Assembly: GCF_021917145.1 (NCBI RefSeq)
Contig: NC_061077.1
Location: 8,172,083-8,236,082, forward strand
Reading direction: 5' to 3'
Source of the DNA: Hypomesus transpacificus
Lineage: Eukaryota; Chordata; Actinopteri; Osmeriformes; Osmeridae
DNA length: 64,000 nt
The position numbers and the translations under genes are program-made. A model generated the notes under the pieces. That model was not told the origin of the DNA, ran no database searches, and saw only the letters and a list, made by a program, of their open reading frames with translations. Numbering within the stretch: position 1 is the stretch's first letter; every line of letters begins with the position of its first letter. This document shows positions 54,331 to 64,000 of the stretch, piece after piece.

Positions 54331-57300
54331 ATGGACAGGTTATAACTCAGGTGTGCACAGATGTGTGCGCAGATGGACTAAAGACATACATCTGTGAATG
54401 AAGGATTGCCTGTTGCAGTGGGAGGCCTTTTGACTGGCCAAGTATTTGTCCCCTGAGTTGGAAGGAAGAGACATGCTGTACTCTCCACAGAATTAAATAG
54501 GTGTTGACACGTACTGATATGAAAATAGAGAGGAGAAGGAAGGCATGGAGTCACAGATCAGTCACTCTGTAGGTATGTGGCACAGATAAATAGCTAGTTA
54601 GTACCGACCGGATTGTGTTTGTAAAAGTTTCACTTGTTTCACAGGGAAAGGACCTGACTTTATGATCATATGATCCATATAGGCGATTGTGTTGCAAGCT
54701 CAGAAAAACCTGACCCAGTGTTGCCAAAGAAGGGGCTAGGCTATTGTAAATAATTATTTCTTTTTCTGAAGGCAAAGTGGAAACATGACCCCCATTGTCC
54801 CTGGCTTGAGCTTGCCTTCCCTCATGGGGCTGTGCTCCAAGCCTGTGGCAGCTTGCTTTCCAAGGGGCAGTGCTAATGAGCTCTCACGTTGACAGCCCTG
54901 TCCTCTGACCACCCTGTGTGGAGAGCTGGATGTGATGGCCTCTGGGCCACACATCAGGAACTAATCGCCTGCCAAGCGCTTTCCAAAAATCCACCAACAG
55001 CCATTGATTAATGACTGGCTTATATATTAGGTTTCTTTAAAGCACATTTTAAACAAAACATTTTGCTTTGATTTCAGACGTTGAAGGTATAGGATGTCAA
55101 TACTGTACATCACAAGTTTGGATGCATATGGACAACTGCATATAAGAGTTTGATATATCCTTCAAGGCAAGGCATGGAAAGTGATTTGACTGAACTAACA
55201 TTAATATATTTCTGTATTTAGCATGTTTGGCTACCGCATATCTAAATAATTTAACATATGTGCTACTTATGCTGCTCCTCTTTTTTCCGGTTTTATTAAT
55301 CGTTCTAGAGTTTTCCGTGTCTTTTTCTTACCTACTCTTGTTGATGCACAAAGACAGGTACTCAAAAATCTGCCATCACTTATTGTCTCTCTAGTACCTC
55401 CTGAGTGAGACAATATCCATGAAGCCACTTTATATGGCAATATACTCAAGAGATGGTAGCCTCTTGTGGGTACCTTCTTCCATTTCCCGTGTGTCCTAGA
55501 AAACCATATAGGCAATGTGTCACTTCAACCAGCTTTTAGACTGCACTCTAAAACTGCAAAACGCTCGCAAACAGCCTTTTAACCCACTTACTGACATCTC
55601 CTTACCTTTCATGTAAAGACTACCACCAGAAAAATGTATTTAGGAAAAACAATGTAAGCTCTGTCACCGTGTACAATATGTGAACCTCCCCCAGACATGC
55701 TAAACATGGAAGGATTTATACTGTATCAATGATGAAAGGAAAACTTTCAACCTCTTCAATCACACAATACCATGAAGTGTTGAGCAAATATTGCCTTGCT
55801 TGCTTGAGCTTACATTGAATAGGCATGCAGTCTTAGTGTCACCTCAGATGAACTTGGTTTGTTAAATATTTGTTTTCTTCATTCTTTGTAAGTGACTCCA
55901 CTTTGCCTAGTATCCAAGCTCTGCCTTCACTCATGGCTTTACATAGTATGTTACAGGGAGTTCACAACGTGCATGTTAAAGTGGAGCATTATTGCATTAG
56001 AAACAGCTGTTTTGATTCTGATAGGAGATCAGTGTTGTTAAAAGTGTTCTCTGCTACCATGGGCTTTCAGGCTCTGACATGTTCTCTCTAGGGTGCAGCG
56101 CAATGCTCTTTCCACACCATCATAATGACTCTGATTGTAGTGTGAGATGAGAAGTGGGTTGTCGGGAGTGAGTGTGTGCGGTGGCATGCTGAAATGTTTT
56201 CAGCAGCCATATCCACCCCTGGTTGGTAGACCTGCTACAGAAAGGATTGGATATGTCTGAACTGTTGTAATGCCACATAAATCACTTAAATGTGTGTTAG
56301 GAAAGAACTAAGCACAATAACTACTACATGTATATGGGTCTAATTAATTCACAAATATATAAGTATTGTGAATACATAGTGAACTTAGGTAAAGGTATAG
56401 TGAATAGTGAGTGAATATAGTCAGGTATAGTGGGTATAATCTTGGTTGCTGTACCACCATGTGTTGTCACAACTCTGTCTTTACATTCCACTTGAAAGAT
56501 CCTATGAGATGCTCTTTTGTTGGTGTCCTATTGTGGGGCAGCACATTCCTCAACTCAACTAAGGTCCGTATTGGTAGGACCACCCCTTTTCTGGAGTTCT
56601 GAAGTGAATTGTTTGTCATTTGGAACTGACCCTTAAAATACAGCTGTGAACCTCCCACATAATGCCTGTAAACCTGTATCCGTGGGTCAGTTGGCAGCTT
56701 ATTAAACAACCATGTGTGACCACTAGAGATCATGTGACATCATGTGCACAGTTTGTACTTAATTGTCTACTAGGATGTTCCCACTAGCTGGAACTGTCCA
56801 TTCTAGTTTAAAAGTGGCCAAATCGTAGGTTAAACCTCAGGTTTTTCTTTCTTTTTTACACCCCCATTTCTTTTCAGCCATGCAGTGGACTTTGTATGCC
56901 ACTGCTAGCTGTTATGCTTCTCATGGAAATGAAATTTCCATTTGAGGAGAATTAAGGATGCCTCAGCCCAAAATAGGGTCTGAAACTCCATTACTAAACT
57001 TTGTATCTTTTTTTTTCCTTTTAGCTCACACTTGGCAGGGGAGTAGAAAGAGGAGCTTGGGTTTGCAATTTGTTTTCATTTATCTAGTGTGAGCAAATTC
57101 CAAATTAATGACTCAAACGTGAAAATATAGCCTCTCGTGTGATGTATTTATCTCCAACATGTTTTGTGTCTCACTTGTCATGCTTCATTCCTCCTTCACA
57201 TCTTTATCTTCTCATGTTTCAAGTCCACTCTCCCAGGCTTGCTTTACTGTGCCTCTTTTCACTGCCCTTCACTCCCGGTCTGTGCTTAGACACACAGAGG

Positions 57301-58211
57301 AAGCCTAGGCCCTTATGCCTGTAAAAAATGCTCTTGGATCAAAGCATAAAACCTTCAAAAAGCCTTCAAAAAGCAGAGAGCTTTTCAGAGAAATTACCAA
57401 TTTTGGCACTTAAATGTTATGGAACCTCACTCTTTTGCTTGCTTTAAGACCACTAAAATAATCTTGACTTAGAAATAGCGATGTTATCTCCAAACTTTTC
57501 GTCCTTGTTCGCTTTCTTTAACAGTTTCTAAGAATGTCACCAAGAATCTTAACATCCATGTTGGCTCTCATAATCAATCCTGCACAAAGCTATCTGAGGC
57601 TGGGATCTGCTAGCTCTACCGAGGCCCATCCCTCCATCTTGAATGTGCAGGTGGAGTTTCTGTTTTCAAATGAAGGCTCTCTCAGGGCTGATAACATGCT
57701 CTCGTCACCTGTGGATTAGAGGCTAGGCTTCATACTATATGCAAACTCAAACTTAACTCTCCCTCACTCCACCCTGTCATGTAAACTCATGTAAGAAAGA
57801 TTCATGCATTTAACACCACACAACGTTTTACAATATTTTTTTTATCATATTACGTAACACATTTTTACAGATGTTCATAAGAAACTATGCATAAAAGCAC
57901 ACGATATATTCACGATAGCCCTGAAATAAAACAGTTTAAATGTCTTAAAGATTCTTGTAAGCCCTATGGCACTGCTGGCTGATCATGTTTGCTGACTGTA
58001 TTTTGTCACTCTGAGAATGACAAGGCCTGACTTTCATGTTCAAAAGCAGCCAGCCTACAGAAGCAACAGACGGTGGAGAATGCTGCTGAATAAGTCATCC
58101 ATAGTTGCTAACAGTATTCACAATACGGGCCATGCCATTTTAGTCACAACCTAATTACAAATTACAAGATCATACCTGACATGGACTGGTGCTGTATGCA
58201 AAAAGATGGAA

Positions 58212-58562
58212 ACACTTTACATTAAGATTGCATTAACTACCATGTTACTAGAAAGTAGTACTTAACAATATTGTGGTTACATAGTAACTGCTTTGTAGTT
58301 ACACTTCATTATTGTTCAGCAGTACAAATGATCACACATTTGACATTTTAAATGGGGGAGATTGAGCTTTCAAGGGGTAAGTGTATATTATCATTGATCT
58401 ATTGACTGACCCTTTACAACACCCACTAACTTCTAACACCCCTCCCTCATACCGTGCCTTATTACTCTTGTTTAATCACCTATGTTGCTAACACTTTATA
58501 CCATTTCTTCACATAGCAATTCCTAGTTACTTGGTAGTTAATGCAACTTTAATGCAAAGTAT
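58212..58562. mobile_element. MITE-like element with terminal inverted repeats
   Basis: The left end (58220-58251) and right end (58523-58554) are imperfect inverted repeats of about 32 bp sharing GCATTAACTACCA; similarity extends outward to ACTTTACATTAAG / ACTTTGCATTAAA. The interior is non-coding, about 350 bp overall. A truncated copy is in the porcn intron at 11053-11337. No transposase is present, so mobility would have depended on a partner element. Confidence 0.8.
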
Positions 58563-59667
58563 GGCTCAATTGTTCCCTACCTTTTCTATTTTGTGTATCT
58601 AAAGCTATACATATATTCTTTTAGTTAATTGATAGATAAATTCCTTCAATTAAAGTGGACAAGGTTTCTCTTAGTTCTTCCACTGTGTATGTATGTGTAA
58701 TGTCATGTTAGCTTAGAAAGACACTTAACACAAGGTCTTGCACAAACAGAGAATACATTGAGGACCAACATTAAGTATTTATATTCCCCTTATGAAGATT
58801 ACCCCTCATAGGATCTATTACTGGATTCCTTTCATTTAAACAGACCTGATTTACATTAGATTTAGTCACCCGCAGGCACTGTGTGAGATACTTTAGACAC
58901 TCTTTTTACTGAGAGTTTAAGATTTAAAGCAAGACAATGTGACAGGGATTTGTATCAGCAGGCAGGATTTGGCAGTGGTTTATAAGAACTCAGTCTTGAA
59001 GTGCATATTTTGCTAATCTTCTCTGGAACGTGTCACTAGGATAAGTCGTAGTTGTCCCACTCACACAGTATATTTTCATCAGAGACTGTCAAAGTGACAG
59101 TGTTCATGGGTCAGAATACAGAAACCTTGCATTTTCAATCCAACTACCAAGCTTTAGTGCAAATACTCAAAACAAAACCTTTACATTACCCAAAATGTAA
59201 AGCTTGTTGTTCATTGGTTTGGGTAGAGGAGTTCTAACTTCCAAGTGCAGTGAATAGACACTGTTCTGTACAACAATGACTTAGATGGTTTAAAAAATAG
59301 CATTTGGTGATACTACTATTCAGTGGTGTTCTGTTGTCAGAGTTGCAGCTATTGACATGGTAATAATATACTGAAGTAAACATTCCCAACCTAATGAGGT
59401 CATTTTAATCTTAACTCCAGTGTGGACAAAGAAAGCTGCAGTGTTCACTGACCTGCTAACAGATTATTTTGAGGGTCAAGACTTCAGAGAGATTGAACGC
59501 AGTACTATCTGTGAAAGTCAGCCAGTACTGATTTATTTGAACGCCTTGTTCTATTTTCATCTAAGCATATAAAGCTATGTTTTTTTATATGAATCATGTT
59601 GAATGGGAAGTTGCATTTCTAGCTAAAACAATGTTGCATTTTAAACCTCTCCATTTTCATTTTGTAG

Positions 59668-59801
59668 GAATCCAAAGGTTTACTCTGCTGTTTTTGCTAT
59701 GGAGACCACCCAAACCCTCCTCCTCTTTTTCTTGGGTTGTTGTGTCTGCAGTTGCCATGCCAACGCTCGCTCTGCCCCGAGAGTCCATCTGTCTTACAAA
59801 G
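59668..59801 (+). CDS. Class 3 semaphorin, signal-peptide exon (partial gene)
   Basis: Class 3 semaphorins are secreted guidance cues that act through neuropilin-plexin receptors. The exon is bounded by acceptor TTTTGTAG (59667) and donor GTGAGT (59802). Translation from the ATG at 59699 gives METTQTLLLFFLGCC, a hydrophobic signal-peptide core, then a mature start containing APRVHLSYK plus one base. This matches the first coding exon of SEMA3 genes, where the conserved P-R-(L/V)-x-L-S-(Y/F)-K ends in the same phase (K, then E split by the intron). The sema domain, PSI, Ig and basic tail would be encoded beyond 64000. I see no second coding exon in 59802-64000. The exact SEMA3 subtype cannot be decided from 34 residues. 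Confidence 0.75.
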
Positions 59802-60167
59802 GTGAGTAGTATTTTGTTCTCAATCATTGTTTCTTAGACAGGTAATGTCTATTCTATACATAAAGATTTACAATCAATTTAGTCACTTTTTAAACCATTC
59901 AGAATATGTCACATTAGCCACATATTGTACAGTAAACAGAAAAAAGCTGAATTGCTTTCCATTGCTGGGTTAAATCATCAAGAAAAACGTATTTTTATTT
60001 TATTTTTTTAAACCACATGAAACAGTATTACAAACAAATGCTATTTGGTGTTTGCACACACATCAATGGTGTAACTATGCACTGTACACTGTATGCAAGT
60101 GCTTGTGTTCAGGAGTGTGCCAACTGTTTCGAAAATATTTGTCAGGTTGTGCCTGCATTTGAGACAA

Positions 60168-60320
<153 letters not shown>

Positions 60321-63146
60321 CTCTTTCCATCTCTCTCCCTGTTTCACTCTCTTTCTGTATCTCTCTTTCTGTATCTCTCTTTCTCTCTCACACACACATC
60401 TAGACAAAGAGACATACATTCCCACCCTCTCCACAGGAGGCAACATCACAGGACTTGGCACATCGCCAGAGCCTAGTGTTCCTGTGGTGTCACCCTGGTC
60501 TAAGGAGGTCTGAGCTCTGCATGGAATACTAAAATGACAGAGAATGGAAGGATGGGTAATGAAGGGTTGAGGAAAACAGAGAAAGAGACAGACTGAGAGA
60601 ATAGAATGGAGGGAAATGCCAAGAGGCAGACACAAATGATGTGTCTGGTGTGTTGGGTTAGAAGAAAGAGAGGAGGGTGTAGACAGTGAAGAAAAGAGAC
60701 AGTGAAATAGAGAGACAGAGAGGTGACGGGGGGGGGGCTGTACTGGGTTATTGTGTGCGTAGGTGACAGAGGAACAGATTCCTCTTCTGAGAAACAGGAT
60801 AGGGCATTGGCGTTACCACGGTATAAATAGCTTGCTTTGGTTGCTGTGTTTACCTCAGCAAACGCACAGGGAAGCCCCTCAAAGAACGCATGGGCTGCGC
60901 TCCAACAACCTGCTCCAATATGCTAGACAGACACGTGTGTTATGTGGCGCGGGTCCTGTCATCTCTTCCCAGACAGCTGCCCCAGATAGCCACTGCCTGT
61001 TCATGTAGTTTATACTGTTTCACTCATATTACTATTTGTAGCAGATACAGTGTCATCATCACCATTCATTACCTTTGTGTACCCAATATTACAGGTGCGG
61101 ATGACAGGATATTTAAATCAATGGCATCAAAAAGCTTCTAATGACTAGCTAGGTGAAGTGTAATTTTACTCTGACTTCTGAAAAACAGTTTCTTTCCATA
61201 TGACCTTCTCTACTGTATTATGCGTTTACCACTATAGCACTGTAAACCACAATGATTTTTGGCTTCTTTGTTTGTTTAAATTGTTCCCTCTTGCTCAAAC
61301 ATAGACCACAACCTTTTGTGCTACCAGGAATTGGTTTCCACTCCCAGAGCCATCAAGCCTTAAAACCCCCAAAACAAGGAGTCCCTTTATTCTTGAGCAC
61401 TTCACAGCCATTGTGTTTTTTATATTCAGCATCCAGTAATATCACTTTATAACTTATATCTTGTAACTGTAACCATCCAAAACTGTTAATAATTTCCTGA
61501 TGTGTAATCCTGTATGTGGGCCATATCATTTCATTTTGACCAATGGAATGTTGATGACAGAAGGCCATTGGACAGTTGAGCAGGACTGAGAGCCAGGCAC
61601 TACTTGATCACACTTCTTTCCCTTGTGAATGTTAGAAATATCCTGCTCAAATAAGTAAACTTGACCTGCCTGGCTAACTAGAAAAGTCAGACTGTGAGAA
61701 CCCTTGTGGCAGTGGTCATCTCTTTCTCATAGAGTTGAAGACCTGGCTACCTGCCAGTACATGGCTACGATCCATTACGTAATTCAGCCCTAAGTAACTC
61801 TTGTGTTCAAGACGAAAGGAGCAGTGGTAGAAGGTCTGTTATACACTGCTGGGTGTTGCAGATTTGGCCAAGTTCATTACAGGGCCTAGACAGGATATGC
61901 TAACTGAAAATAGATCAATACATTTTAATTGATCTGTGCTGCATGCTTGACACTGAAGACGCTATTGCCTCGTTTGCGCTGCTTCATTCTGCCTTGACAT
62001 GTGGAGACGTCTTTACTGATAAACATTGACACTTGCTATTACTAAAACTGGCAGACATTCTAAAACGTCTGGTAGCTGATAGTTTAATCTTAGAACAGAA
62101 ACTGTTTCAAGAGACAATACAAAAGAATTCTGAAAATAACTAATGTACATTTATCAACTTTGAGTACCAAGAGTGCTGGATTTCATAAGCAGTCTAGATT
62201 AGAAAGACTCATTATTACAAAATATTCCCTTGTGTCATTTAAGGATGATCCCAAAGTCCACAGAGGAATAAAACAAGCTGTTCAAACTGGCCACTTGGGA
62301 ACATAGACAGCTTTACTTGGCCCACAGGTCAACCCAGACAGCATCCTGTTTAGACCAGGAAGAAGGATCTGCCTGGTCGACCCATCCTTTAGGTTACAGA
62401 TGTAACTTCTATCCTCTGTCATTTTAACCACTGTCTTGACTTCTTTGACCAAACTCATTGATCTCATATATACTGTATATTCTGAAGGGTTTTCTGTCCA
62501 TGTTAAGTAGAGAAACTGTAGGGTTTATTTCAGATTCCAGCTTCTGAGTTGAGTGGAAAATGTGACTGTTTATGCCTTACTAATAAATCCTATTACAAGT
62601 CTATCTGGCAGTTCTTTTGGCCCTGGCAAGCACTGACTCACACACAGCCATATATCCATAAGAGCCACGGCCAACTGGCAGACAAAACTAGATTCCACTT
62701 TTAATAGACTACCCAAATCCTCTCTTTTGACTCTGGTGTTAGTCTATAACATGAAGGCAGGAAGAAGACAGAGAGCTTTGTTTGTTTTTACCTTCATACT
62801 TCTGCATTGATTCAGTATATTGCCTGACATGTAATTCCACCCAGTTATAATAACAGTACTTCAGTAAACAACTTCTAACAGTACTGCTGCAAGCTCTTGT
62901 CCTCTGTTCTTTCTTTAACCGTGTGTATACTTCTGGCTCTTTACTGAAAGCAAAGTATTATTTATGAATAAAAACAATGACAGGTTTCCAATAGGAGAAT
63001 CATTCAAAGCTGCCTATTTGTCCTTCGCTTCCAAGATTTTACTAGATAGTGCATTTCTGTGAGCTCCTCTCTAGCTAGGAAGTAGCGTTGTGGCATCCTG
63101 TGATATTATTTGATGCAGAGAGGCATTGGGGTCCCCCCATAGTGAC

Positions 63147-63426
63147 AGAGGGGGTACGAGAGGGGTACGAGAGGGGGACGAGAGGGGGACGAGAGGGGGA
63201 CGAGAGGGAGACGAGAGGGGGACGAGAGGGGGACGAGAGGGGGACGAGAGGGGGACGAGAGGGAGACGAGAGGGGGACGAGAGGGGGACGAGAGGGGGAG
63301 AGAGGGGGACGAGAGGGAGACGAGAGGGGGACGAGAAGGGGACGAGAGGGGGACGAGAGGGGGACGAGAGGGAGACGAGAGGGAGACGAGAGGGGGACGA
63401 GAGGGGGACGAGAGGGGGACGAGAGG
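63147..63426. repeat. 11-bp purine-rich minisatellite with higher-order structure
   Basis: About 25 tandem copies of GAGGGGGACGA. The unit has one pyrimidine per 11 bases, so the plus strand is about 91 percent purine. Variant units GAGGGAGACGA recur every fifth unit; one unit lacks the C and one reads GAAGGGGACGA. Because 11 is not a multiple of 3 and the unit has no stop, all frames are open and encode the same 11-residue cycle. Confidence 0.98.
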
Positions 63427-64000
63427 TTGAGGACACAGCGCTTAAGCAGGAATCAACACAACTGCCTTTTGTCTTTGAAGCTGCTCATGACACATACTTC
63501 ACACCTTATTGTTTGTCTATAGCCGGAAGAAGCTAATTTGATGACGAACAGAGAGCATCAGGTCAAAGCTGCTTACATCTTACCAATCTTTCTATTACGC
63601 AAAGAGACCAACGACTAGTGACTAACGCTACACTGAATTGAATTGATGCTGTCAGCAATCTATATATAATTAGAGAATGTATTTGAGACTCAGATTTAGG
63701 CTTCAATGTACCTCAGGGATATTTCTAGGCTATTTCTGTCTGTGGCTGGCCATTCCCACACACACAAACAGTCATGATGGCACATATGACCTGACATGTC
63801 ACCAGGCAGGTGTGTCCCTTTTCAAAGTGCCCTCCCCTCTATCCAACCCCTGCCCAAAGATAGTGGATTTTCATGATAAAGCCACTTGGAATGGGATGAG
63901 AGGAGTCCTGAGAATAGAACCATTCCCCCGCCATCCTTCCTACACACAGCAAAGCGTGTGGAATCCCAGGCGCTCCACAGAACGGTGACGTCCAGAATTC

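Larger units (their letters stand above)
49178..59667 (+). other. Putative leader intron of the semaphorin gene or intergenic DNA
   Basis: About 10.5 kb without supported coding sequence. It holds blocks of higher complexity that look like conserved non-coding elements (about 52084-52260, 53040-53230, 54780-55010), a SINE at 54160-54330, and the MITE-like element at 58212-58562. Confidence 0.4.

Noticed and set aside
48882-59801. N-terminally extended semaphorin starting at the ATG at 48882
   Set aside because: The donor GTAAGT at 48897 leaves phase 0, so the joined frame stops after 15 codons; the extension does not reach the semaphorin frame.
63071-63536. Three overlapping ORFs of 121-144 residues with Arg/Gly/Glu or Pro/Ser/Leu repeats
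   Set aside because: They are translations of the stop-free 11-bp minisatellite in different frames and strands.

Overview
The window is vertebrate nuclear DNA, almost certainly from a teleost fish. It has AT-rich introns, many CA/GT and CT microsatellites, tRNA-derived SINEs and short inverted-repeat elements of teleost type. Its genes have canonical GT-AG introns and encode vertebrate proteins. The species cannot be named from the sequence alone. There are no bacterial, phage or CRISPR features.

Layout. (1) Positions 38-4678, minus strand: the start of an unidentified secreted or membrane protein, seen as two short coding exons that join in frame into a signal peptide; a CCAAT-rich putative promoter lies at 4690-5030. 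(2) 9831-13002, plus: porcn, the Wnt palmitoleoyltransferase, complete in 12 coding exons (450 aa). (3) 14562-16702, plus: a complete organic-solute-transporter-alpha-like (SLC51A family) gene in 7 coding exons (420 aa). (4) 17482-20583, plus: suv39h1, the H3K9 methyltransferase, complete in 6 coding exons (411 aa). (5) 26940-28103, minus: gpr173 (SREB3 orphan receptor), intact single coding exon (387 aa). (6) 40304-43537, plus: foxp3, complete in 11 coding exons (394 aa). (7) 59668-59801, plus: the signal-peptide exon of a class 3 semaphorin whose body lies beyond the window; two upstream exon-like segments near 48.9-49.2 kb may be its 5' leader.

Each multi-exon model was built by hand from splice sites, reading phase and similarity to remembered vertebrate proteins. 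All four complete multi-exon models close to a multiple of three with one stop. PORCN, SUV39H1, GPR173 and FOXP3 are all on human Xp11.2, so most of the window is a conserved syntenic block; the SLC51A-like and semaphorin genes are not X-linked in human. The genes are not an operon or pathway; they share a neighbourhood.

Non-coding content: two copies of one inverted-repeat element (one inside a porcn intron, one in the 3' part), two tRNA-derived SINEs, a LINE-like 3' tail, a perfect 22-bp inverted repeat of Tc1/mariner type in a foxp3 intron, long CA, GT and CT tracts, and an 11-bp minisatellite with a visible five-unit higher-order period. I found no convincing novel biological system. The best second-look items are the unidentified minus-strand signal-peptide gene, the GC-AG intron in the transporter gene, the TISU/YY1-like start of suv39h1, candidate CTCF sites and the higher-order minisatellite.
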